This document shows positions 1 to 7,029 of a stretch of DNA of 20,217 nucleotides, piece after piece. Each line of letters starts with the position of its first letter. The first letter of the stretch is position 1. Below the pieces are notes generated by a model. The model ran no database searches and had not been told where the DNA came from. It saw only the letters and a program-made list of their open reading frames with translations. This DNA comes from CAYOXX01 sp964408025. Its GTDB lineage: Bacteria; Acidobacteriota; DATKUA01. The stretch is from NCBI GenBank assembly GCA_964408025.1, contig CAYOXX010000056.1, positions 1 to 20,217 of the forward strand, given 5' to 3'. Both the position numbers and the translations under genes were made by a program.

Positions 1-1
1 A

Positions 2-910
2 TTCGTCTTCGAATCGCTCGCCGCCAACGAGATCGAGGTCATCCTGCGCCGGGCGCTGGAAGACGAGGAGCGCGGATTGGCCAACTGGAAGCCGGTTCTC
101 GACGACGCTCTGCTGCGCAAGATCGCCGACCACTGCGACGGCGACGCCCGCGTGGCGCTGACGGCGCTCGAGCTGGCGACACTGACCGCCCCTCCGTCCG
201 CAGACGGCAGCCGCCGCATCGGCGAGGAGCAGATGGTCGCGGCGCTCGGCCGCAAGATGCTCGCCTACGACAAGGATGGCGAGGAGCACTTCAACATCAT
301 CAGCGCGCTGCACAAGAGCATGCGCAACTCAGATCCCGACGCCTCCCTCTACTGGCTGACGCGGATGCTCGAGGGCGGCGAGGACCCGCTCTACATCGCC
401 CGCCGCGTTGTCAGGTTCGCCAGCGAGGATGTCGGCCTGGCAGACCCACGGGCACTGCAGGTGGCCGTCGCGGCGCAGCAGGCGGTTCACTTCGTCGGCA
501 TGCCCGAGGGCAACCTGGCGCTCGCCGAGGCAGTCGTCTACATGGCCACGGCGCCCAAGAGCAACGCCCTCTACCGGGCCTACGGCAAGGCGCGCTCCGA
601 CGTGCGGCACACCCGCGACGAGCCGGTGCCGATGGCCGTCCGCAACCCGGTTACGCGCCTGATGCGCGAGGTCGGCTACGGCGAGGGCTACAAGTACGCC
701 CACGAGTACCCCGAGGCTGCGACCGACCTGCAGTGCCTGCCCGACTCGCTCGCACACCGGCGCTACTACGAGCCCACCCACCGCGGCTTTGAAAAAACGA
801 TCGGGGAAAGGATGGTGTTCCTCGAGCGGATGCGGAAAAAGCTGCGGCGTCCGGAAAGAACCGGGAAGAAAAGTCCGAAGTCCACAAACAAAGCGCGCAA
901 GGTCGAGTAA
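2..910 (+). CDS. rarA: RarA/MgsA replication-associated recombination ATPase, C-terminal part (5' end outside window)
   Basis: About 302 residues are visible and the reading frame is open back to the window edge, so the AAA+ Walker motifs lie outside. The visible part carries the family's lid and C-terminal tetramerisation regions: FNIISALHKSMRNSD, DASLYWLTRMLEGGEDP, YIARRVVRFASEDVGLAD and the YKYAHEYPEA segment near the end. These are hallmarks of RarA (also MgsA; WRNIP1 in eukaryotes), a clamp-loader-like ATPase acting at stalled replication forks in the cytoplasm. The extreme C-terminus is a short Lys/Arg-rich tail (residues after MVFLERMRKK), which could bind nucleic acid or be unstructured. 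A dipeptidase gene follows 65 nt downstream on the same strand; I see no functional link. Family assignment is firm from the motifs; the role is family knowledge. Confidence 0.93.
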   Translation, partial: FVFESLAANEIEVILRRALEDEERGLANWKPVLDDALLRKIADHCDGDARVALTALELATLTAPPSADGSRRIGEEQMVAALGRKMLAYDKDGEEHFNIISALHKSMRNSDPDASLYWLTRMLEGGEDPLYIARRVVRFASEDVGLADPRALQVAVAAQQAVHFVGMPEGNLALAEAVVYMATAPKSNALYRAYGKARSDVRHTRDEPVPMAVRNPVTRLMREVGYGEGYKYAHEYPEAATDLQCLPDSLAHRRYYEPTHRGFEKTIGERMVFLERMRKKLRRPERTGKKSPKSTNKARKVE

Positions 911-934
911 TGATCCCAATCGGCTCAACAAATC

Positions 935-958
935 ATGTGCGTGATAAGAATCGCACAT
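935..958. promoter_or_regulatory. Inverted repeat just upstream of the dipeptidase RBS
   Basis: ATGTGCG (935-941) and CGCACAT (952-958) form a perfect 7-bp inverted repeat around a 10-nt AT-rich centre. It ends two bases before the Shine-Dalgarno sequence. It could be a repressor operator or an mRNA hairpin that modulates access to the RBS. No known operator is recognised. Confidence 0.35.
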
Positions 959-960
959 AT

Positions 961-975
961 AAGGAGGGGAAAAAG
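961..975 (+). promoter_or_regulatory. Strong RBS that decides the dipeptidase start
   Basis: AAGGAGGGG at 961-969 is a near-perfect Shine-Dalgarno sequence 6 nt before ATG 976. The frame also has an ATG at 910 overlapping the rarA stop (TAATG), but only the 976 start puts a signal peptide at the N-terminus. Confidence 0.8.
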
Positions 976-2205
976 ATGAGACGCGTATCCCTACTTGCAA
1001 TACTGCTGGGCGCGACCGCAATCCTGGCGACGGTCGGCTCGGCGCAGCACGAGCAGCCCGGCGAGCAGGAGCTGCTGCAGTGGGCGGCGTCGCTGCTGCA
1101 GCGGGCGGTGGTGATTGACGGCCACTGCGACACCGTGATGTATATGGTCCGTAGCGGTTACGACCTGTCGCGGCGCAACGACGAGCACCACATCGATATC
1201 CCTCGGATGCTGGAAGCCGGGATGAACGGCCAGTTCTTCGCCTGCTTCATATACCCTGAATCCGACCAATCCCAATGGATCCAAACTACTCTGCGGATGA
1301 TCGACGCTTTGCACCGGGCCGACGAGGCCGACGAGCGCTTCGTAATCGCCTACGGCGCCGAAGACATCCTGCGAGCGAAGCGGGAGGGCCAGGTAGCCGG
1401 CATCATCGCCATCGAGGGCGGCCACGCCATCATGGACGATCTGGCTGTCCTGCGTCTGTACCACCGCCTCGGCGTCCGCTACATGACGCTGACCTGGAAC
1501 AACAGCAACAACTGGGCCGACTCCTCAGAACCCGACCAGGGCCCCTACGGCAACATCCCGTCCCACGGCGGCCTGACCGAGTTCGGCCGCCAGGTGGTGC
1601 GCGAGATGAACCGTCTGGGGATGATCATCGACCTCAGCCACACCCACCTCGATACAGTCGCGGACGTCCTCGAGGTGAGCACCGCCCCGGTGATCGCCTC
1701 CCACAGCTGCTGCTGGGCGCTCAATCCGCACAACCGCAACCTGACCGACGAGCAACTGCGCGCCATCGCCCGCAACGGCGGCGTCGTCGGCATCAACTAC
1801 TACGCCGGCTTCGTCAGCGAGGAGTTCACCACCGCGGCCGAGCCGATGTGGAACGAAATGAGAAGGCGATACAGCGAGCTCCGCGAACAATACGGTGAAG
1901 ACTCCGAGACCCTGCGGCGCGAGATGGCCGCCGTGCGGGCCGAGATGAGGGAGCGGCTGCCCGCGGTGCCCCTGTCGATGCTGGTCGACCACATCGACCA
2001 CGCGGTCCGGGTGGCGGGCATCGACCACGTCGGCCTCGGCAGCGACTTCGACGGCATCAGCTCCGCTCCCCAGGGTCTCGACGACGTAACCGACATCGTC
2101 TGGATCGTCGTCGAGCTGCGCCGGCGAGGCTACAGCGAGGCCGACATCCGTAAGATCCTGGGAGAAAACTTCCTGCGCCTCATCCGCGAGGCCGTCGGAA
2201 GCTGA
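976..2205 (+). CDS. Secreted membrane-dipeptidase-type peptidase, family M19
   Basis: 409 aa. Residues 1-23 form a signal peptide (MRR, hydrophobic LLAILLGATAILA core, GSA cleavage site), so the enzyme is exported. The rest is an M19 (renal dipeptidase) TIM barrel. HxD metal ligands are at H50/D52 in IDGHCDT, the bridging Glu at E147 in AIEGGHA, and histidines at H222 (IDLSHT) and H243 (ASHS). The conserved Asp is D357 in GLGSDFDG. Length fits the family (about 400). M19 enzymes are di-zinc hydrolases that cleave dipeptides, often with a D-residue at the C-terminal position; substrate here is unknown. A charged insert around 288-330 (Arg/Glu-rich, helical) precedes the barrel's last strands. 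It is preceded by rarA and followed by a secreted protein with its own apparent promoter. Confidence 0.92.
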   Translation: MRRVSLLAILLGATAILATVGSAQHEQPGEQELLQWAASLLQRAVVIDGHCDTVMYMVRSGYDLSRRNDEHHIDIPRMLEAGMNGQFFACFIYPESDQSQWIQTTLRMIDALHRADEADERFVIAYGAEDILRAKREGQVAGIIAIEGGHAIMDDLAVLRLYHRLGVRYMTLTWNNSNNWADSSEPDQGPYGNIPSHGGLTEFGRQVVREMNRLGMIIDLSHTHLDTVADVLEVSTAPVIASHSCCWALNPHNRNLTDEQLRAIARNGGVVGINYYAGFVSEEFTTAAEPMWNEMRRRYSELREQYGEDSETLRREMAAVRAEMRERLPAVPLSMLVDHIDHAVRVAGIDHVGLGSDFDGISSAPQGLDDVTDIVWIVVELRRRGYSEADIRKILGENFLRLIREAVGS

Positions 2206-2280
2206 GACCGGGTCCGGCAATAACCGAAGCGGCGCGGAGCGGCGGCGAGCCGGGAGTTTGGCGCGGAGCGCACATCGAGC

Positions 2281-2309
2281 TTTACCTGCGGCCCGTTTGA
2301 CGGTAGAAT
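2281..2309 (+). promoter_or_regulatory. Candidate sigma-70 promoter for the SH3/golvesin-like gene
   Basis: TTTACC (2281-2286) and TAGAAT (2304-2309) are separated by exactly 17 bp and match the -35 and -10 consensus at 4/6 and 5/6 positions. The predicted start near 2316 leaves a leader of roughly 48 nt before ATG 2364. Found by eye only. Confidence 0.4.
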
Positions 2310-2363
2310 GTGCGGACCACCCAGTAGAGCCATGGAACCGCTCGCGGCGCAGATGAGAGATAA

Positions 2364-3320
2364 ATGAGGATTGTTTTTCTGCTGGTAGCCGCGTCGTTGC
2401 AGTTCTGTCCGCAGCAGGCGGACGCGCCGGGCGACTACGCCCTGGCGGTGCGCGACACCCGCCTGTTTGCCGGCCTCGAGCCGTACGCCGACATACTGGG
2501 CCTGGCGGAGGCGGGAAGTTTCTTCCCCCTCGAGTCGCTAGCCAGCGACCGCTACGGAATCCGCTGGGCGGAGGTGCGGCTCCCCGACAGCGGCTCGGCC
2601 TTTCTGAGCGACGTGATAGTGATGCGGGAGAGGGAGTCGGTGCTGCAGCGGCTGCTGCAGATGGCGGACCTTGGCGAAATCGGCCTCTGGGACGACGAGG
2701 CGCTGGCCGGCGTCCAGGAGCGCGGCGTAGAGATCGGCTTCACCGTCACCCAACTCCTCTTCGCCCAGGGCCCGCCGCTGCGCGAGCGCGAAATTTTCGG
2801 CATGCGGGAATGGTTTTACCGGCGTCTCGTAGTTCTTATAAGGAACGACGTGGTCGCCGGATTCACGGAACTCTACCGCTTGCCCCGCGACCGCTCGATC
2901 AGTATCGAGCTGGCGAGCGGCGACCCCGAATTCACCGCCGCTTCCGGCGCCTGGGAGGAGGCCTCGGCGGCTGAACGCACCTCCATGCTGGCCTCGGGGG
3001 AGAATGCCAGGGGCAGGTTCCGCTTCCGGGTACCGCTGGCCGGGACATACCGTCTCTCGGCTCGCTGGAGCGCAGGTAATGGCCTCTCGACGCGAATCCG
3101 CTACCGCGTGCAGCAGGGAGGCGAAGAGATAGCCGTCCTGCGGGCCAACCAGAGGCTCCACGGGCAGCGCTGGATCTGGCTGGGCGATATCGAGGCGAGC
3201 GCGGGCAATCCCCTGGTCATCGATATCTTGGCCGAAGACGGCCTTCCGTTCTGCGTCGAGGCGCTACGAATCGAGTACCTAAACGAGGCGCTCGATCCAA
3301 CCCAAACCCTCGGGCGATAA
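2364..3320 (+). CDS. Secreted protein with SH3-like N-terminus and golvesin-like C-terminal domain
   Basis: 318 aa. Residues 1-21 look like a signal peptide (MRIVFLLVAASLQF, then a CPQQADA cleavage region); the Cys at 15 lacks a good lipobox. Residues about 25-88 show the pattern of a bacterial SH3 domain (LAVRDTRLFAG ... GIRWAEVRLPDSGSAFLSD). Residues about 90-180 are mixed helical. Residues about 183-306 resemble the golvesin/xanthan-lyase C-terminal-type beta-sandwich: a GAWEEASA start, GRFRFRVPLAGTYRLSARWSAG, IRYRVQQGGEEIAVLRANQR, WIWLGDIEA and a closing VEALRIEYL. Golvesin-like domains occur in secreted adhesive or carbohydrate-active proteins; SH3 domains often bind cell wall or peptide. 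A role at the cell surface or in the periplasm is inferred. No catalytic motif was found. The next gene, a sigma factor, starts 55 nt downstream. Confidence 0.7.
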   Translation: MRIVFLLVAASLQFCPQQADAPGDYALAVRDTRLFAGLEPYADILGLAEAGSFFPLESLASDRYGIRWAEVRLPDSGSAFLSDVIVMRERESVLQRLLQMADLGEIGLWDDEALAGVQERGVEIGFTVTQLLFAQGPPLREREIFGMREWFYRRLVVLIRNDVVAGFTELYRLPRDRSISIELASGDPEFTAASGAWEEASAAERTSMLASGENARGRFRFRVPLAGTYRLSARWSAGNGLSTRIRYRVQQGGEEIAVLRANQRLHGQRWIWLGDIEASAGNPLVIDILAEDGLPFCVEALRIEYLNEALDPTQTLGR

Positions 3321-3375
3321 GGCGGAGGGCGGCGGCTGGCCGTCCCGCGGCGTCGAGCGGCTGCAGTAAGGAAGA

Positions 3376-4821
3376 ATGGACGAGAAGAACGATAAGATAA
3401 TTGCAGACTCCGGGGGGGGGCGCGAGAGGCCTCTCAAGCATAAAACGCGACCCTCTAAAAGACGTCCCTCCGCGTTGAAGTCGGCCGACACCATCGGGCA
3501 GTACCTGCGGGAGATGAAATCGGTTCCGCTGCTCAACCGCGAGGGCGAGGTGCGCCTAGCCAAGGAGATGGAGCGGGGCCAGAAGATAGTCTCCAAGGTG
3601 TTCTCAAGCCACCCGCTTTTCCTTGAACTAGCGGCGCGCTGGTTCAGCCGTCACGAGGAGGACGCCCGCAGGCTCGAGGAGGTCTTCGTGCCCTTCGAGG
3701 GCGAGGCTGCGGCACACGTCAAGAAGCTGCGGCGCCCCCTGCTCCGCCTCCTCAAGGAGGACGCGCTCGCCGACGAGAAGCGGCGGCACAAGTCGAGAAG
3801 GCTCATCTCGCGCTGCCGCAACCTGCTGGTGGTCACCAAGGTCGCGGGAGAACTCCTCGAGGAGCTGAACTCCTCCCTTGACTCGGTCTACCGCCAGGTG
3901 AAGCTACTTGGCGAGCAACTCGAGAAGCAGATCCAAGGCGAAGCCGGCGACGGGAAGAAGCCGCTTGATATAGGCCTCGATCGCCTCGAGCAGCGCCTGG
4001 CGCGCATCGAGCGCAAGGCCGGCATGAGCGTCGGCGAGATAGTGGCCGCGATCCGCCAGGTGCGCGAGGGCCAGGAGATAACCGAGGCGGCGAAATCGGA
4101 CCTGGTCAAGGCGAACCTGCGCCTGGTGGTCAACATCGCCAAGAAGTACATCAACCGCGGCCTCCCCTTCATGGACCTGATCCAGGAGGGGAACATGGGA
4201 CTGATCCGGGCCGCCGAGAAGTTCGACTACCGCAGGGGATACAAGTTCAGCACCTACGCCGTCTGGTGGATCCGCCAGAGCATCACGAGGTCGATAACCG
4301 ACCAGGTGCGCATGATCCGCATCCCGGTGCACCAGATGGACCACATAAACCAGATCAATCGCACCGTCAACCAGCTCAGCCGGGAGCTGAAGCGCGAGCC
4401 GACGGTAAACGAGATCGCCGCGCGCATGGAACTACCGCTCGCGATCGTCGAGGAGAGCCTTCAGATGCTGCAGTCGCCCGTCTCGCTCGAGACCCCGGTC
4501 GGCGATGGCGAGCAGAACCACATCCGCGACTTCATCGAGGACAAGGACAGCCCGCTGCAGAGCGATCAGCTGGCGCTGGACGACCTCAAGGAGGAGACGC
4601 ACAAGGCGCTCAGTACCCTCAGCGAGCGTGAGGAGATCGTGTTGAAGATGCGTTTCGGCATCGGCGACGGACAGAAGGAGCACACGCTGGAGGAGATCGG
4701 GCGGATGATGCACATCACCAAGGAGCGGATCCGCCAGATAGAGGCCCGCGCCATCCGCAAGCTCCGGCACCCGAGCCGCTGCAAGACGCTAAAGCACTTC
4801 AAGTACACCCAGGTTGGATGA
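3376..4821 (+). CDS. rpoD: Primary-type RNA polymerase sigma-70 factor (RpoD/SigA family)
   Basis: 481 aa. Region 1.2 lies at about 36-70 (TIGQYLREMKSVPLLNREGE). A charged non-conserved region spans about 71-235. Region 2 (about 242-312) has LVVNIAKKYINRGLPFMDLI, FDYRRGYKFSTYAVWWIRQ and ITRSITDQVRMIRIPVH. Region 3 is about 322-398, and region 4 (about 408-475) ends with the HTH HTLEEIGRMMHITKERIRQI and RKLRHPSR. These are primary-sigma hallmarks: -10 recognition through region 2.4 and -35 recognition through region 4.2. There is no clear region 1.1; the protein starts with a short basic leader. AGGA eight bases before ATG 3376 serves as RBS. The leader contains a run of nine G at 3412-3420. 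Departures from classic RpoD (IPVHQMDHINQ rather than IPVHMIE-type) leave open a non-primary paralogue. Confidence 0.88.
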   Translation: MDEKNDKIIADSGGGRERPLKHKTRPSKRRPSALKSADTIGQYLREMKSVPLLNREGEVRLAKEMERGQKIVSKVFSSHPLFLELAARWFSRHEEDARRLEEVFVPFEGEAAAHVKKLRRPLLRLLKEDALADEKRRHKSRRLISRCRNLLVVTKVAGELLEELNSSLDSVYRQVKLLGEQLEKQIQGEAGDGKKPLDIGLDRLEQRLARIERKAGMSVGEIVAAIRQVREGQEITEAAKSDLVKANLRLVVNIAKKYINRGLPFMDLIQEGNMGLIRAAEKFDYRRGYKFSTYAVWWIRQSITRSITDQVRMIRIPVHQMDHINQINRTVNQLSRELKREPTVNEIAARMELPLAIVEESLQMLQSPVSLETPVGDGEQNHIRDFIEDKDSPLQSDQLALDDLKEETHKALSTLSEREEIVLKMRFGIGDGQKEHTLEEIGRMMHITKERIRQIEARAIRKLRHPSRCKTLKHFKYTQVG

Positions 4822-4874
4822 GGCCGGAATCGGCAATCCTCAAGACTGTGGGCAAGGAATAAGGCAACCGGCCT
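4821..4874. terminator. Possible weak terminator structure between convergent rpoD and the Spy-like gene
   Basis: AGGCCGG (4821-4827) and CCGGCCT (4868-4874) form a 7-bp inverted repeat spanning the 51-nt convergent gap, overlapping both stop codons. The 40-nt loop and absence of a T-run make it a poor intrinsic terminator. Confidence 0.15.
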
Positions 4875-5418
4875 ATCGCGGCCCCGGTCGGTGCCGCCCC
4901 TGGGGAACTCCCCCGGAGCCGCCGTGACCTTGCCGCCGCATGGCGTCGCGCAGGCGCCGCCTGAACATCTCGTCGGCCACAAGCAGGCGCGCCCTCTCCA
5001 GAGGGGTCAGCAGGCGATTCATCTCCGCCAGCTCCTCCTGACGCTGCGCGAGGTGCTCCAGCTCAACCTCTTCGAGCTCTGATACCAGCCGCGCGACTCC
5101 TTCCTCGTCCGGCTGCACCGACCTCATCTCGCCGAACAGCTCGGCGACTATCCCACTTCGCCTCAGCACGTAGCGCCGGTGGGACTCCGCGAAACGGTTA
5201 ATCATTCCGAGTATGGCAAGGCCGCGCTCGGAGGTGGCATCCAGCTCGAGGGCGTCGATGATCGAGTAGACGCGCAGCGCCTGCAGACGTTGCCACTGCT
5301 CATCCTGGCGGGGCGCCCCCCTCCCCTGCTCGCCCTGCGTCTCCTGCTCGCCCTTGATATCCGGTGAGACGGCCAGAGCGAGCATGCCGATCAGTGCCGC
5401 AATTAACGTCTTCAGCAT
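4873..5418 (-). CDS. Spy/CpxP-like periplasmic protein (heavy-metal-sensor type)
   Basis: 181 aa from ATG 5418, chosen because AAGGGAGGT (5426-5434) lies 7 nt upstream. The N-terminus MLKTLIAALIGMLALAVS is a signal peptide. The mature part is almost wholly helical and charged (about 40-160), with an LTPLERARLL segment at 137-146 that resembles the LTxxQ motifs of Spy/CpxP. The C-terminus is a Gly/Arg/Pro-rich tail. Spy-like proteins are small periplasmic helical cradles that act as chaperones or stress sensors. It lies 68 nt downstream of the anti-sigma-like gene and is last in the presumed pilT-to-ECF unit. That position suggests a target or partner of the ECF system (inferred). Sequence similarity is pattern-level only. 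Confidence 0.65.
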   Translation of the reverse strand: MLKTLIAALIGMLALAVSPDIKGEQETQGEQGRGAPRQDEQWQRLQALRVYSIIDALELDATSERGLAILGMINRFAESHRRYVLRRSGIVAELFGEMRSVQPDEEGVARLVSELEEVELEHLAQRQEELAEMNRLLTPLERARLLVADEMFRRRLRDAMRRQGHGGSGGVPQGRHRPGPR

Positions 5419-5486
5419 CGCCGCGACCTCCCTTACGGAGAACCGTGCGCTCTGCACACACGGCCAAGTCGAAATTCTGGAAAGGT

Positions 5487-6089
5487 TTACAGCCCGTCAC
5501 CGATCAGGGCGCCCTGTACCTCCTGGAACCGCTCCAGGTCGAGCATCGCCGCGCTATCCATCAGCGCTAGCGAGGTTTCCTCGAAGTATAGGTCGACCGA
5601 ATCCGCGCTCAGCTCCTCCTCGATGCCAGCGAGAAAATCGTCCCCGGGCATGCGGCTGGCCTCCACCTGCAGGGTGTCGAAGTCGCTATCGGTGTAGAAG
5701 GCCGAATCGGCCTCGGCGACCTCGAGCGGCGCTCTCTCGAGGCCTGGCTGGATGCCGACGACGGCGGCCAGCCCGATCAGCAGCAGCACGGCGGTCGAGG
5801 CGGCCAGCACCCTGGCGAGTGCCGGGGGGACGTGGGGGGCCGTGATCCAGGCAAGCGCCGAGCGGGCGCGCCGCCGCTCGATCCCTCGTCGCACAGCCGG
5901 CAGCACGCCGGCCAGGGCCCGCTCGTCGATCTCCGGAGCGGGCGCGCTCTTGAGTTCGGTGAAGAGCGATCTCAGCGCCTCCAGCTCCCGCCTCAATCCG
6001 GCGTCCGAAGCTAGAGCCTTCTGTTCCTCGGCCGTAGGCGAAAGCTCTCCTTCGGCCAGCTCGATCAGCCTTTCCTTTAAGATCCGCAT
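5487..6089 (-). CDS. Single-pass anti-sigma-factor-like membrane protein
   Basis: 200 aa. Residues 1-90 are cytoplasmic in the predicted topology: RILKERLIELAEGELSPTAE, LRRELEALRSLF, and an Arg-rich juxtamembrane stretch at 67-76. One hydrophobic segment spans about 94-113 (VLAASTAVLLLIGLAAVVGI). Residues 114-200 are acidic and would be periplasmic. Its position directly after an ECF sigma gene (16-nt gap) and its N-in single-pass topology are typical of anti-sigma factors. It lacks the HxxxCxxC zinc motif of ZAS-type anti-sigmas, so it would be a zinc-free variant. The acidic tail could sense envelope state, perhaps with the downstream Spy-like protein. Function is inferred from context and topology. 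Confidence 0.65.
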   Translation of the reverse strand: MRILKERLIELAEGELSPTAEEQKALASDAGLRRELEALRSLFTELKSAPAPEIDERALAGVLPAVRRGIERRRARSALAWITAPHVPPALARVLAASTAVLLLIGLAAVVGIQPGLERAPLEVAEADSAFYTDSDFDTLQVEASRMPGDDFLAGIEEELSADSVDLYFEETSLALMDSAAMLDLERFQEVQGALIGDGL

Positions 6090-6105
6090 GGTTTACCTGC
6101 CACCG

Positions 6106-6648
6106 CTATCGGTTCTCCCCCATCTCGGCCCGCAGTCGCTTGACCGCGTGGTGGAAGTTCACCTTCGCGGTGTTCTCGCTGATACCCACGCTCTCGGCGA
6201 TCTCCCTGAAGCTGAGCTCCTCGTAAACCCTGAGCACCAGCACCGACCTCTGCTTAGGCGGCAGCCGGGCGACGGCCTCTGCCAGGCTGCGACGCTGCTC
6301 CTGGTCGATCAGACCCTCGCTGATTCCCGGCTCCACCCGCGGCTCCACATCCTCGATCCGCTCCGGAAAGCCCCAGCGCCGCCGCCTGCGCAGCTCGTTG
6401 CGGCAGAGGTTGATGGCGATCGCGTAGAGCCAGGTCTTGAATGTCGAGCGCCGGCGGAAGGTCCGGAGCTTGATGTAGGCCTTGAGAAAGATCCGCTGCA
6501 CGACGTCGGGCGCCTCGCCGGGATTCCCGCACATGCGCAGGACCAGCGCGAATATCGGTCGCTGGTAGCGCCGAACCAGCTCTTCGAAGGAGCCGTCATC
6601 GCCGTCCAGGGCGGCTTCGACGTGCTCGACATCCGGATCGGCGCCCAT
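6106..6648 (-). CDS. ECF-family RNA polymerase sigma factor (RpoE-like)
   Basis: 180 aa. Region 2 is at about 20-88: FEELVRRYQRPIFALVLRMC, then DVVQRIFLKAYIKLRTFR and FKTWLYAIAINLCRNELRR. Region 4 is at about 119-175: LPPKQRSVLVLRVYEELSFR, then EIAESVGISENTAKVNFHHA, then VKRLR. There is no region 3, as expected for ECF sigma factors. ATG 6648 is preferred; an in-frame TTG at 6651 is adjacent, and only a weak GAGAG lies upstream. The anti-sigma-like gene starts 16 nt after its stop. The pair would form a membrane-anchored signalling switch. Upstream in the same direction are the coiled-coil gene and pilT, so pilus-related or envelope-related input is plausible but unproven. Confidence 0.92.
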   Translation of the reverse strand: MGADPDVEHVEAALDGDDGSFEELVRRYQRPIFALVLRMCGNPGEAPDVVQRIFLKAYIKLRTFRRRSTFKTWLYAIAINLCRNELRRRRRWGFPERIEDVEPRVEPGISEGLIDQEQRRSLAEAVARLPPKQRSVLVLRVYEELSFREIAESVGISENTAKVNFHHAVKRLRAEMGENR

Positions 6649-6723
6649 CAACGCGCTCTCGTCTTCTTTGACACCAACGGACAGGATTCGTTAAACCTGC
6701 CCCGGCACGCGGTGCCGCGTCGC

Positions 6724-7020
6724 TCAGCGGCGGCCGCCCTTGGTCATGCCGGCGATCTTCTGGTTCAGGCTGGCGATGGTGCCGTTGAGGCGCCGTATCT
6801 CGTTGTCGCGGTCCGTCAGCTTCTGTTGCAGCGTCTCGCACTGGCCCTGCAGGGCGCCGCTCTGCTCCTTGGCCTTGTCCAGCTCGGCCTGCGCCGCCTG
6901 CAGGCTCTCGCTCAGGTCGCGGATGTTGTCCTTGTAGCGCTGCAGCTCCTCCTCGTGGAGGCTCTGCTGCTCGAGGTATTTGTGGATTATCGAGTAGTCG
7001 GCGTACGATTCTTGTGCCAT
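6724..7020 (-). CDS. 98-aa coiled-coil protein downstream of pilT
   Basis: The protein is helical and coiled-coil-like for most of its length: about residues 14-90, with recurrent Leu/Ile heptads (LEQQSLHEEELQRYKDNIRD, LSESLQAAQAELDKA, LQQKLTDRDNEIRRLNGTIA). It has no signal peptide or membrane segment and ends in a basic KGGRR. AGGGG sits 8 nt before ATG 7020, and the gene starts only 9 nt after the pilT stop, so the two are almost certainly co-transcribed. I do not recognise a family. Its place between pilT and an ECF sigma gene suggests a cytoplasmic adaptor for the retraction motor or a scaffold, which is speculative. Confidence 0.75.
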   Translation of the reverse strand: MAQESYADYSIIHKYLEQQSLHEEELQRYKDNIRDLSESLQAAQAELDKAKEQSGALQGQCETLQQKLTDRDNEIRRLNGTIASLNQKIAGMTKGGRR

Positions 7021-7029
7021 TGCTAACCC

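Noticed and set aside
910..975. Dipeptidase start at ATG 910 overlapping the rarA stop
   Set aside because: It would add 22 polar residues before the signal peptide and ignore the strong RBS at 961-969.
5752..7026. 424-codon plus-strand frame across the anti-sigma, ECF and coiled-coil genes
   Set aside because: Spans three well-supported minus-strand genes and shows no family signature.
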